Shown here: piece by piece, positions 35,232-43,189 of the stretch
Numbering within the stretch: position 1 is the first letter of the stretch
Layout of the letters: each line of letters opens with the position of its first letter
Source: Acidimicrobiia bacterium
GTDB lineage: Bacteria; Actinomycetota; Acidimicrobiia; Acidimicrobiales; CATQHL01
Reading direction: 5' to 3'
Assembly (NCBI GenBank): GCA_009840735.1
Contig: VXNF01000038.1
Span: 1-64,000, forward strand
Length of the DNA: 64,000 nucleotides
Program-made: the position numbers and the translations under genes
The notes under the pieces: generated by a model
What the model was told of the DNA's origin: nothing
The model's input: the letters and a program-made list of their open reading frames with translations, nothing else
The model's database searches: none

Positions 35232-37151
35232 TCAACCACTCCCAGCAGCCTCTTGACGCTTGCGCTTCGTGAAGCTCTCTCGGACCAGGTCCTGCGCCTG
35301 CCGTGCCCCCAGGTCCAGGAAGCCAGCCGGCCAGTCGTCGCCGATGCCGCCGTACCGGTTGATCTCCGGCTCCCGGTAGGACGTGACGCCGTCGCGGTTC
35401 TCGGCGAAGACGAGCCTGATCAGGTCATGGGTAGCATCTGTCGGGTCGCTGGCGATCCGGTGCCGCAGACGATTCACGAGATGCTCGCTGTGCGACTCGA
35501 CGACCAGCTGTCGACCCGATCGTGCGCATGCAAGCAAGAAGTCTGCAAGCTTCTGCTCGAGCCGGGGATGCAGGTGGAGTTCCGGCTGCTCGAGAACCAC
35601 CAGCGTGCCCGGCGCGGCAAGCAGACAGAGCAGGATCACCGGGAGGATCTGGCTGACACCGACACCGACCGCCGTGAGATCCACCTCGCGTTCAAGCCCC
35701 GGCGGGGTCACGCTCAGGCCGATGCCCATCCGGCCGCGATCCTCAGACCGCGCGTTGTCGGCAAGCTCGAACTCCCTGAGCCAGTGGTTGAGCGCGTCGC
35801 TGAGTCGACGCCGTTCGCCGTGACCATCGGTGGGCATAACGACCCGGGTGCGCGCTTGGGCGTGGAGGACCGCCGCCGAGTACTCACCGCGCACGCCTAG
35901 ATCAAGCTTCGACGGGCCGGGATCGTAGAGGACATGCGGAGCTTCGCGAAGGGGGCCCAGATAGCGGACCCCTTCGCTGAAGAAACGCTGCGTGACACCG
36001 CCAACACGCCAGAGCGCCTCCCCAGCCGAACCGGAGTGTTCGACCAGAATCGCTTCATCAATCCACTCCTCGGCCGCGAGCGTCTTGCGAAGGTCCTTGC
36101 GGAACCGGGCTTCACCGAGCTGCACCATGCTCTTGGCGAGGGAGACTCGTCGCCTGTTGGTCAGCTGACCCAGCTCGCGATACCACCGCCGTTCGAGCAC
36201 ATCGCCGGGACCCCCCAGACCACCTCCGATTGGCGGACTCATCGACGCGTCGCTGTTTGCCGACAGTGTCAGCGCTTCGATATCGGCGTGGGCGCGCTTC
36301 ACGGCCGTTCGGCTGACGCGCGGTCTCTTGTCCGCATCGAGCGCCTCCGCAGCGGCGCGCCTCTCGTTCTCGATCTCCTCTTCGAGCAGCGTCGCCGCGG
36401 TGTTCCACCAGACCTCAGCGATTCGGTCCAGCTTCTTGACGGAGCGCATGAGGGCTTGCGGCACTCCCCCTGCCAACACCACCGCGTCCACCGGCCCCGA
36501 CAGGCCGGAAGCCCAGTCTTGGACGCGGCCACTCGCTGCGATCGCCGCTCGCCGGCGCATTGGGAACCGTCCCCTTCGGCCGGAGTAGTCGATCGCATCT
36601 ACGACGTCAGCATCCGCGGCCACGTCGCTCACGTCGCAAGTGAGTACCGCCGTCCGCTCCCCCGACTCGGGCTCGACCGTCTCGACTTCGATCTGCAACG
36701 AGTCGATCCGAGCGAAGCCTCCGCGGGCCCCACCTTCCTCGGGCGAGTCGCCAAGGTACGCACGCCAGCCGACTTCGACTACCCCGAGCGGCGACCCGTC
36801 CCCTCCTCGCACCACGCCATCAACGAACCGGTCGCGGTGGCTGCGCCGGTCGGCGAGGCGGAATGCCACCTCCATCTGCCCGTCTGGCTGTGCGGCGAGG
36901 AAGTTCCGTGTCTCGTCGAACGTGCCGAGCCGCACGAACTCACCGTTCAAGGGAAACTCCGCACCGGCGGTTCGCGAACGGACCGCTTGCGTCACAGCCA
37001 GAATCGACTGCAGCAGCGTGCTCTTGCCCGAGCTGTTCGCCCCGACGACCACGGTCAAGGGCCGAAAGTCCACAGCTGCCTGGGCGACCGACTTGAAGTC
37101 TTGGAGCTCGATTCGTCTCAGCTGATAGGGGTGTCCGAGCGTGTCAGTCAT
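35232..37151 (-). CDS. AAA-family ATPase of the DUF3696/ABC-like type
   Basis: The 639-residue protein starts at ATG 37151, an ATGA overlap with the upstream gene. Walker A is VVVGANSSGKST (34-45). An ABC/SMC-like Walker B LVVLEQPELHLHP lies near 517-529, followed by VVESHSEHLVNRL. The tail GGIGDDWPAGFLDLG fits DUF3696-type ATPases. The ~470 residues between the motifs are an arm or insertion. No TOPRIM nuclease like that of OLD proteins is visible. Such ATPases are common sensors or motors in phage defence. Its neighbours here are a possible MazF-like protein and the type I RM genes. Confidence 0.82.
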   Translation of the reverse strand: MTDTLGHPYQLRRIELQDFKSVAQAAVDFRPLTVVVGANSSGKSTLLQSILAVTQAVRSRTAGAEFPLNGEFVRLGTFDETRNFLAAQPDGQMEVAFRLADRRSHRDRFVDGVVRGGDGSPLGVVEVGWRAYLGDSPEEGGARGGFARIDSLQIEVETVEPESGERTAVLTCDVSDVAADADVVDAIDYSGRRGRFPMRRRAAIAASGRVQDWASGLSGPVDAVVLAGGVPQALMRSVKKLDRIAEVWWNTAATLLEEEIENERRAAAEALDADKRPRVSRTAVKRAHADIEALTLSANSDASMSPPIGGGLGGPGDVLERRWYRELGQLTNRRRVSLAKSMVQLGEARFRKDLRKTLAAEEWIDEAILVEHSGSAGEALWRVGGVTQRFFSEGVRYLGPLREAPHVLYDPGPSKLDLGVRGEYSAAVLHAQARTRVVMPTDGHGERRRLSDALNHWLREFELADNARSEDRGRMGIGLSVTPPGLEREVDLTAVGVGVSQILPVILLCLLAAPGTLVVLEQPELHLHPRLEQKLADFLLACARSGRQLVVESHSEHLVNRLRHRIASDPTDATHDLIRLVFAENRDGVTSYREPEINRYGGIGDDWPAGFLDLGARQAQDLVRESFTKRKRQEAAGSG

Positions 37152-38080
37152 GGCGCCACGGGCTCCTTCGCCGCGAGGTAGTGGACTCGATCGTGCGGTA
37201 CCTCTCGGTCGGTGGCACCCAGATGAGCGGCCGTGAGCATGCACCGAACATCGGTCCGGGCCTCAGAGCTGACACCGGTCGCGCCCCGAAGCAGAACTTC
37301 CTGAAGGCCCATCAGCAGGTCGGCCCCGAGATCGCTGAATTCCAACCATGTGTCGAGGTCGAGCGCGCCAGCTGCGAGCAACCGCTCCAAGTCGTCGTGT
37401 GCAAGAGACAGGCGGCGGGTCTGCGCCCAGTGCAGCAGCTCGATCAGAAGCAGCTCCGGATCGTCCGCGAGGTCGAGCAACTCAGGCTGCAGAAGACCAG
37501 GGTTCACTTCCCAGTCAAGCTCCTGATCGAGCTGAGCCTCCGTGCAATCGGCGGCCAACGCTCGCAACGCGGCCCCCTCCGATTCCTTGAACGACCATCG
37601 TCGATCGAGTGGTCCCGCGAGCGGGATGCCCGTGTGGAGTTCAGCCGGTCGAGCGGCTGGAGCCATGGGCAGCTCGCCCGCCTCGGTGATGTCGTCGGCG
37701 GCCATTACGGCCGCAAGCGCCGGCGCCGCCAAGCGCCCAAATCGCTTGCCGAGCTGAAGAATCCAGACAGCCCCACGGAGGTCAGTCTGCACGACCGCGT
37801 CGTAGGGCGCGGACGTCACGTCAGAAGGAAGAACGACGTCGCGATCTGTCGCTAGCTCCGGGGCGGCGTGGACGAGCAGGACCTCCGCGAACTCACCGAC
37901 CGGATCGACCCGTCGGACCAAGCCAATCCGGCGGTCAGCCGGCCTGTGGGCGAGCGACTCGATAACCCGCAGATCGCCCTCGGACACCCGAGTCAGCGGC
38001 ACAGACCCATGTGCGTCCGGGGTTCGAGCCGTGGCACGCTGAGACAGTGCCGATGTCACTATCGCCGGTACGTCAGCCAT
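37148..38080 (-). CDS. protein with possible MazF/PemK-like domain plus helical C-terminus
   Basis: The start is ATG 38080, which overlaps the previous gene by 8 bp; 310 residues. I do not recognise the full-length protein. Residues ~51-125 (RRIGLVRRVDPV, VVLPSDVTSAPYDAVVQTDL, LGKRFGRL) follow the strand pattern of the second half of MazF/PemK toxins, where LP..., a D after a hydrophobic strand, and LGxRxGRL are typical. The remaining ~180 residues are acidic and helical, with no known motif. It is coupled by ATGA to the AAA ATPase. The domain assignment is by eye and needs a profile search. Confidence 0.45.
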   Translation of the reverse strand: MADVPAIVTSALSQRATARTPDAHGSVPLTRVSEGDLRVIESLAHRPADRRIGLVRRVDPVGEFAEVLLVHAAPELATDRDVVLPSDVTSAPYDAVVQTDLRGAVWILQLGKRFGRLAAPALAAVMAADDITEAGELPMAPAARPAELHTGIPLAGPLDRRWSFKESEGAALRALAADCTEAQLDQELDWEVNPGLLQPELLDLADDPELLLIELLHWAQTRRLSLAHDDLERLLAAGALDLDTWLEFSDLGADLLMGLQEVLLRGATGVSSEARTDVRCMLTAAHLGATDREVPHDRVHYLAAKEPVAP

Positions 38081-39032
38081 CCCCGGACTCCAAGGTCGCC
38101 GCCTCCTCAAGGAGGCGTCGCGCTGCCTCATCGTGCAGGACCGACGGCACGTCTGCGATGACATCGCGCTCGACCATCTCGAGTACCTCATGCTTGCGAT
38201 CAGCCAGCCAGGGCCGCGAGCGATTCAGGCGGCTCGCCAACTCGCTGTCGGACAGCCCCTGAGCCTTGCCGAGCAGCACGACGCGATGGACCGAGCTGAG
38301 CCCGGTCACGAAGCCGCTGATCGCCGTCCTCATCTCCGAGCGCTGCGCTTCGAGCTCGGGGGTTGACTGTTCGACATGATCCTCCTCATGGTCGCGAAGG
38401 ATCGTTGGGAGCCATACTGTCAACGTGGTCTCAAGAATTCTCCGCACGTCGCCAAGCGAGATCCCGTTGAACTCCTCGACGAGCACCCGCACGAGCTCCA
38501 TCAGGTCGCTCCGGCTGTAGACGCGCGACTCGCGTTCTGCGGTGGGGTTCGACACGAGCCGAGGAATCGGGTTGATCAGCGTCGAACCGCGGCGGATCTC
38601 GGCGTCTGAGAGCCTTGCCGGTTCACGACCACTGCCCGACGGCGAGAGGAACTGATCTGAGCCAAAGGCGGTTAGCTGGAATTCTGCCGCGAGATCGAAC
38701 TGGCGGATGCGAGTCAACAGCCTGTCGACGACGGTTCTCGATCGCCTGTGGTTGAGGACCCGCCGAACCTGGAAGGCCAGGAGGCGGCTGAGCGAGTCCT
38801 CATCGGTCGCCAAGCTGAGGACGTACTCGAGCTGGTTCTCGTGGAGCAGTCGATACAGGGCAACGTCCTGTGCAAGGTCTTGGATTGCTTCCACAGACCA
38901 TTGCTCAGCGTCGTTGTAGACCTCGGGCGGATAGCGACGGGCGACGCGACCGGCAACCGCGAGGAGCAGGTTCCAAAACCGCGAGCCGATGCCGTCTCGC
39001 TCGCACTCGTCGAGCAGGTCCTGGTAGCTCAT
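38073..39032 (-). CDS. sigma-factor-like DNA-binding protein of the defence operon
   Basis: The 319-residue protein looks like an odd sigma-70/ECF factor. A region-2-like block (IQDLAQDVALYRLLHENQ, 50-67, then LLAFQVRRVLNHRRSR) is followed by a long ~130-residue linker. A region-4-like helix-turn-helix (SSVHRVVLLGKAQGLSDSEL onward, 246-287) comes near the C-terminus. ECF factors normally have a much shorter linker. It could drive transcription of this operon or be a DNA-binding subunit of the neighbouring ATPase complex. It overlaps both neighbours by a few bases. Family assignment is tentative. Confidence 0.5.
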   Translation of the reverse strand: MSYQDLLDECERDGIGSRFWNLLLAVAGRVARRYPPEVYNDAEQWSVEAIQDLAQDVALYRLLHENQLEYVLSLATDEDSLSRLLAFQVRRVLNHRRSRTVVDRLLTRIRQFDLAAEFQLTAFGSDQFLSPSGSGREPARLSDAEIRRGSTLINPIPRLVSNPTAERESRVYSRSDLMELVRVLVEEFNGISLGDVRRILETTLTVWLPTILRDHEEDHVEQSTPELEAQRSEMRTAISGFVTGLSSVHRVVLLGKAQGLSDSELASRLNRSRPWLADRKHEVLEMVERDVIADVPSVLHDEAARRLLEEAATLESGDG

Positions 39033-39421
39033 AGCGCCCCAAACCGCTTCAGCTCAGACAGGAGCCAATCCTCATCCGGTTCAAGGCAGGAGTACGTCTC
39101 CTCGCACAGCGCAGAGGCCGGTACGCTCACCGGCGCCCTGTAGACAATCCAGCCGTCCCTGTCCAGCGCACATGTGCCGAGTCCGCCATCGTGAACGTGC
39201 GCTGGATGGCTCAGAGCCGTCTTACGAGAGGCCGACCTGGCGAACACCGTCGAGTTCGGACCGTGACTGCTTGCCAGAACGACAGGTCGCCCGAGCCCTC
39301 CAACGCGCTCGGAGAATCGTCGCCCACTGGGCGTACGGACTGCGTCGTGCGGCACGCAGAACCAGCACGCGGGACCGTATTCGAATCCGGCCCCCAGTTC
39401 CCGCCGCAACTCATCCCACAC
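39029..39421 (-). CDS. small PemK-like or unknown protein, first gene of the defence operon
   Basis: The 130-residue product starts with GTG 39421. Features are CWFCVPHDAV near the start and GRPVVLASS mid-protein, followed by ARSAS and ALDRDGWIVYRAPVSVPASA. RPVVL then a strand with ARS resembles the core of PemK-fold proteins, but the match is loose. Four cysteines (two as CWFC) could bind a metal. It overlaps the sigma-like gene by ATGA. If PemK-like, this operon would hold two such proteins. Otherwise function unknown. Confidence 0.45.
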   Translation of the reverse strand: MWDELRRELGAGFEYGPACWFCVPHDAVRTPSGRRFSERVGGLGRPVVLASSHGPNSTVFARSASRKTALSHPAHVHDGGLGTCALDRDGWIVYRAPVSVPASALCEETYSCLEPDEDWLLSELKRFGAL

Positions 39422-39607
39422 CCCCGGTCACGTCCATTCCCCAGCCCGACACACAATTGCAGACTATGTGGTGCCGCGCGAATTCGTGGGATGTGGGTTG
39501 CCAGAGCCGGTCGAGACCGCGCCGGGGGTCGGGGGGCCGATTTGCGGTGCCTTGCGCCCGCGCGACGGAACATACGGCGCCCCGCCCCCCGACCGGGCCG
39601 CTGCGCC
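39422..39607 (-). promoter_or_regulatory. upstream region of the defence operon
   Basis: This 186-bp gap between the uvrC stop and the first defence gene has no coding frame. It should contain the promoter of the eight-gene operon. An AT-richer stretch near 39450-39470 (ACACAATTGCAGACTATG on the plus strand) stands out, but I cannot place boxes firmly. Confidence 0.35.
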
Positions 39608-41458
39608 TCAGGCGTGGAACTTGGCGTGGACGGCTTCGGCGACGCGCTCGGGCAGCCAGCTGAGCGAGCGCAGGTCCTCCAGCGAGCTGCGCCGCACGGC
39701 CCCCACGCCGCCCAGTTCGGCCACGAGGCGCTTGCGGCGGGCCGGTCCCAGTCCGGCGATCCCGTCCAAGGCCGAGGCGGTCATCCGCTTGCCGCGCAGC
39801 TGCCGGTGGTACGCCAGAGCGAAGCGGTGGCTCTCGTCGCGGATGCGCTGCAGCAGGTAGAGGGCCTCAGACTGCCGAGGGATACGCACCGCCTCGGGCT
39901 GGTCGGGGACGAACACCTCCTCGAACTGCTTGGCCAGGGCCGCGGCGGGAATCTCCCCCGCCAAGCCCAGGCGCGCGAGCACCCGCTTCGCCACGCCCAG
40001 CTGGCCGGCGCCGCCGTCCACCAGCAGCAGCTGGGGCGGGTAGGCGAAGCGGCCCCGCTCGCCCGGCGGCAGGCCGCGGCTGTCGAGGTAGTTGCGGAGC
40101 CGCCGCTCCAGCACCTCCTCCATGGCCGCCAGGTCGTTGTTTGAGGCCACCTTGCGCAGGCGGAACCGCCGGTACTCCGACTTGCGGGGCAGGGCGTCCT
40201 CCATCACGACCATCGAGCCCACGTAGTCCTGTCCGCCGAGGTGGCTCATGTCGTAGCACTCGATGCGCAGCGGGGCCTCGGGCAGGCCCAGGTACTGCTG
40301 CAGCTCGTTGAGGGCGCGGGCCCGGCTGTTGTGGTCGCTGGCCCGCTTGAGACGGTGCCGATGCAAGGAGTCGGCGGCGTTGCGGTGAGCGGTCTCCGCC
40401 AGGCGTCGCTTGGCGCCCCGCTGCGGAACCCTGATCTGCACCTTCGAGCCTCGCAGGCCCCCCAGCCAGTCGGCGTACATCTCCTCGGCGGCCGGCGGTT
40501 CGGGCACCAGCACCGCCTTCGGGTAGCCGAGGGGGTTCTCGTCAAAGTAGATCCGCTCTAGGACGCGGCCCATCAGCTCCGATCCCGACAGGTCCTCGGC
40601 CCGGTCCACGATGAAGCCGCGCTGGCCCATGACACGGCCTTTGCGCACAAAGAACACCGAGACCGCCGCCTCTAACTCGTCGGAGGCCACGCCGAAGACG
40701 TCGAGGTCCTCGGCCCGCGAGCCCACCATCTCTTGGCGCTCGACGGCCTTGCGCACGCTCGCTAAGCGGTCCCGCAGCTGGGCCGCCCGCTCGAAGTCCA
40801 GCGCCTCGGCGGCGGCGGCCATGTCCGCCTCCAGGCGCCGGAGGATCTCGCCGGTGTCGCCAGCTAGGAAGTCCAGTAGCTCGCCGACCAGCCCCCGGTA
40901 GGCCTCCCGGTCGATCTCCCCGACGCACGGCCCGGCGCAACGCTCGATGTGGTACAGCAGGCAGGGCCTACCGAGGCGCTGATGGTCGGCGAACTTGTTG
41001 TCCGAGCAGGTGCGGATCGGGAACGTGCGCAGCAGCAGGTCGAGGGTCTCGCGGATGGCGTAGGCGTGTCCGTACGGGCCGAAATAGCGGTTCCCCTTGC
41101 GCTTGCTGCCCCGCACGACCATCGCCCGGGGCCACTCGTCCACCAGCGTGACGCACAGGAACGGGTAGCTCTTGTCGTCTCGGTAGCGCACGTTGAAGCG
41201 CGGCTGGTGGCGCTGGATGAGGCTGTACTCCAACATCAGCGCGTCCACTTCGGTGGCGACGGTGATCCACTCCAGCGACGCCGCGGCGGACATCAGCTGG
41301 GCGGTGCGGGGGTTCAGCTGCGCCGGCGCGCCGAAGTAGCTGACGATGCGACTGCGCAGCGACTTGGCCTTGCCGACGTAGACGACACGCCCGTCGGCGT
41401 CGAGGAACTGGTACGACCCGGGGACTTCGGGGATGGTCGCAGCAGGCGGGCGCTCCAT
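39608..41458 (-). CDS. uvrC: excinuclease ABC subunit C
   Basis: From ATG 41458 (GAGGG five bases upstream) the protein has 616 residues. It shows the GIY-YIG nuclease (PGSYQFLDADGRVVYVGKAK), IERCAGPCVG, the UvrB-contact helices ([17 protein letters not shown]), the second nuclease domain (ECYDMSHLGGQDYVGSMVV, LLLVDGGAGQL) and C-terminal helix-hairpin-helix (LDGIAGLGPARRKRLV). It makes both incisions in nucleotide excision repair. uvrA and uvrB lie upstream but are separated from it by an ABC transporter cassette. Confidence 0.96.
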   Translation of the reverse strand: MERPPAATIPEVPGSYQFLDADGRVVYVGKAKSLRSRIVSYFGAPAQLNPRTAQLMSAAASLEWITVATEVDALMLEYSLIQRHQPRFNVRYRDDKSYPFLCVTLVDEWPRAMVVRGSKRKGNRYFGPYGHAYAIRETLDLLLRTFPIRTCSDNKFADHQRLGRPCLLYHIERCAGPCVGEIDREAYRGLVGELLDFLAGDTGEILRRLEADMAAAAEALDFERAAQLRDRLASVRKAVERQEMVGSRAEDLDVFGVASDELEAAVSVFFVRKGRVMGQRGFIVDRAEDLSGSELMGRVLERIYFDENPLGYPKAVLVPEPPAAEEMYADWLGGLRGSKVQIRVPQRGAKRRLAETAHRNAADSLHRHRLKRASDHNSRARALNELQQYLGLPEAPLRIECYDMSHLGGQDYVGSMVVMEDALPRKSEYRRFRLRKVASNNDLAAMEEVLERRLRNYLDSRGLPPGERGRFAYPPQLLLVDGGAGQLGVAKRVLARLGLAGEIPAAALAKQFEEVFVPDQPEAVRIPRQSEALYLLQRIRDESHRFALAYHRQLRGKRMTASALDGIAGLGPARRKRLVAELGGVGAVRRSSLEDLRSLSWLPERVAEAVHAKFHA

Positions 41459-41524
41459 CACGCCCTCAATCGTACGGCTGCCCACACGACGGCTCGGACC
41501 GCCGCACCGGGCACCGACCCCGCC

Positions 41525-41575
41525 AGCTTTCGTTTATCCCATTTGTTTTGCGAGATTCGATTATTTTCGGCCTGA
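41525..41575 (-). promoter_or_regulatory. AT-rich segment upstream of uvrC, possible promoter
   Basis: In the 152-bp gap between the ABC ATPase stop and uvrC, positions 41529-41569 are strikingly AT-rich for this genome (e.g. ATTCGATTATTTTCGG). Since uvrC has been cut off from uvrA by the transporter cassette, a separate promoter here is likely. The exact boxes are uncertain. Confidence 0.4.
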
Positions 41576-41610
41576 TGGGCATTCACCCCTCCGGGGCGCT
41601 GCCCGCCGCG

Positions 41611-43179
41611 CTAGCCGCCGGATTCGAGGCGGACTCTGTCGGCGGCGAAGGACTCGACGTCGTCGTAGTCCGAGAGCGTCAGTTCGCCCGAGATGCGACC
41701 GTGGGCGATGACGTAGACCCGGTCGGCCACCTCGAAAATCTCGGCGTCCTCGGTGCAGTAGAGCACGACCGCCTCGCCTTGGCCTTCCATGTCGGGGAGC
41801 CCCAGTTGGCTCTCGGGGTCGGCGTACTGGCGCAGCAGCCGGTAGATCTCCGACTTGCTGCCCACGTCGACGCCGCGGGTGGGCTCTTCGAGCACCAACA
41901 CCCGCGGGCGAGTCGCCGTGGCCGCGCCGATCGCCACCTTCTGCTGGTTGCCGCCGCTGAGCGACCCGATTGGATCGTCAAGCGAGCCGGCCTTCACCCT
42001 GAACTGCTCAGCGAGGTGCCCCGCCGCTGCCCGCAGCGTCCGGGGGTGCAGCAACCCCAGCCGGTCACTGATGTCCACGCTGAGGCGCGACAGCAGGTTC
42101 TCGCCCACCGACAGGTTGAAGAACAGGTTCTCGGCGCGGTTCGCCCCCACGAACCCCACCTCGGCCATGGCGGCCTTGGCGCTCCTGCCGTCGCCGGTCG
42201 CCTCAGCGGCGCGGTCCGCGCCGACCCGAAGTGAACCGGTCGCCGGCGAGAAGCCGGCCAGCGAGTGAACCAGAGCGCGAGCCCCAGAGCCCTCGACCCC
42301 GGAGACGGCGACGATCTCGCCGCGCCCCACCGACATGTCGATGTCGGAGAAGCCGCCGTCGCGGTGCGTCCAGCCAGCCAGCGCCAAGGCGACCGCACCG
42401 TCCTCGCTGCCGGCTCGCGGCACGTCGTCGGCGAGCGCCTCACCGTCACCCGCAGCGTCCCGCGCCACACCGACGACGAGCTCGCGGGCCACCCTGTCCT
42501 CGGTCAGGTCCTCGCCGCTCAGGATCACCCGGCACTGCCCGTCGATGATCATCCCCACGCGGTCGGCGTGCGCCACTAGTTCGTGCAGGCGGTGCGACAC
42601 CAGAATCACCAGGCGCCCCGAGTCGGCCAAGTCGTGCATCCGGCGGAAGAGATCCTCGGACTCCTCCTCGGTGAGCGCCGAGTTGGGCTCGTCGAACAGG
42701 AAGATGCGGGCGTCTTGGGCCAAGGCGCGGGCGATCTCGGTGCGCTGCTGCGCGGCGAGGGGGAGATGCTCGAGGGCCGTGTCGGCGTGGTCGCGCAGGC
42801 CCATCTCCACTAGCAGTTCCGACTCGGCTGCGTCGATGCGCCGGTTCAGGATCTTTCTGCGCTCCCTGCCGACGAGCAGGTTCTCCGCGACCGTCAGGTT
42901 CAAGAAAACCTGCGGCTCCTGGTGCACAATCGTCACCTCGGCGGCCAGAGACGCGGCGTCGCGCTCAACGCCGTCCACCAGGATGCGTCCGCCGTCGGCG
43001 ATCACCTCTCCCGCCAGCGTCTTGACCATCGTGCTCTTGCCCGAACCGTTCGGCCCGGCGATGCCCAGAATCTCGCCGGGCGCCACGGTGATGTCCAACC
43101 CGTCGAGCGCTACCGTGTCGCCGTAGCGCTTGTGCAGCCCCTCAATGGCGATGCTCTCGCCGGACACCGCGGCCGTCAT
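41611..43179 (-). CDS. sugar-type ABC transporter ATP-binding protein, two ABC domains
   Basis: The 522-residue protein has a good first domain with Walker A GPNGSGKST and Walker B IFLFDEPNSAL, although its signature reads LPLAAQQ instead of LSxGQ. The second domain has the loose P-loop GVEGSGARAL, signature LSGGNQQK and LVLEEPTRGVDVG. It energises the importer encoded with the next two genes and follows the permease by 10 bp. It is a different lineage from the ATPase at 1430-2944, judging by the divergent loops. Confidence 0.9.
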   Translation of the reverse strand: MTAAVSGESIAIEGLHKRYGDTVALDGLDITVAPGEILGIAGPNGSGKSTMVKTLAGEVIADGGRILVDGVERDAASLAAEVTIVHQEPQVFLNLTVAENLLVGRERRKILNRRIDAAESELLVEMGLRDHADTALEHLPLAAQQRTEIARALAQDARIFLFDEPNSALTEEESEDLFRRMHDLADSGRLVILVSHRLHELVAHADRVGMIIDGQCRVILSGEDLTEDRVARELVVGVARDAAGDGEALADDVPRAGSEDGAVALALAGWTHRDGGFSDIDMSVGRGEIVAVSGVEGSGARALVHSLAGFSPATGSLRVGADRAAEATGDGRSAKAAMAEVGFVGANRAENLFFNLSVGENLLSRLSVDISDRLGLLHPRTLRAAAGHLAEQFRVKAGSLDDPIGSLSGGNQQKVAIGAATATRPRVLVLEEPTRGVDVGSKSEIYRLLRQYADPESQLGLPDMEGQGEAVVLYCTEDAEIFEVADRVYVIAHGRISGELTLSDYDDVESFAADRVRLESGG

Positions 43180-43189
43180 CGCCTGCCAC

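Noticed and set aside
35232-37151. OLD-family nuclease or PARIS AriA
   Set aside because: No TOPRIM nuclease region after Walker B, and no AriB/DUF4435-like partner; the C-terminal GGIGDDWPAGF fits DUF3696 better.
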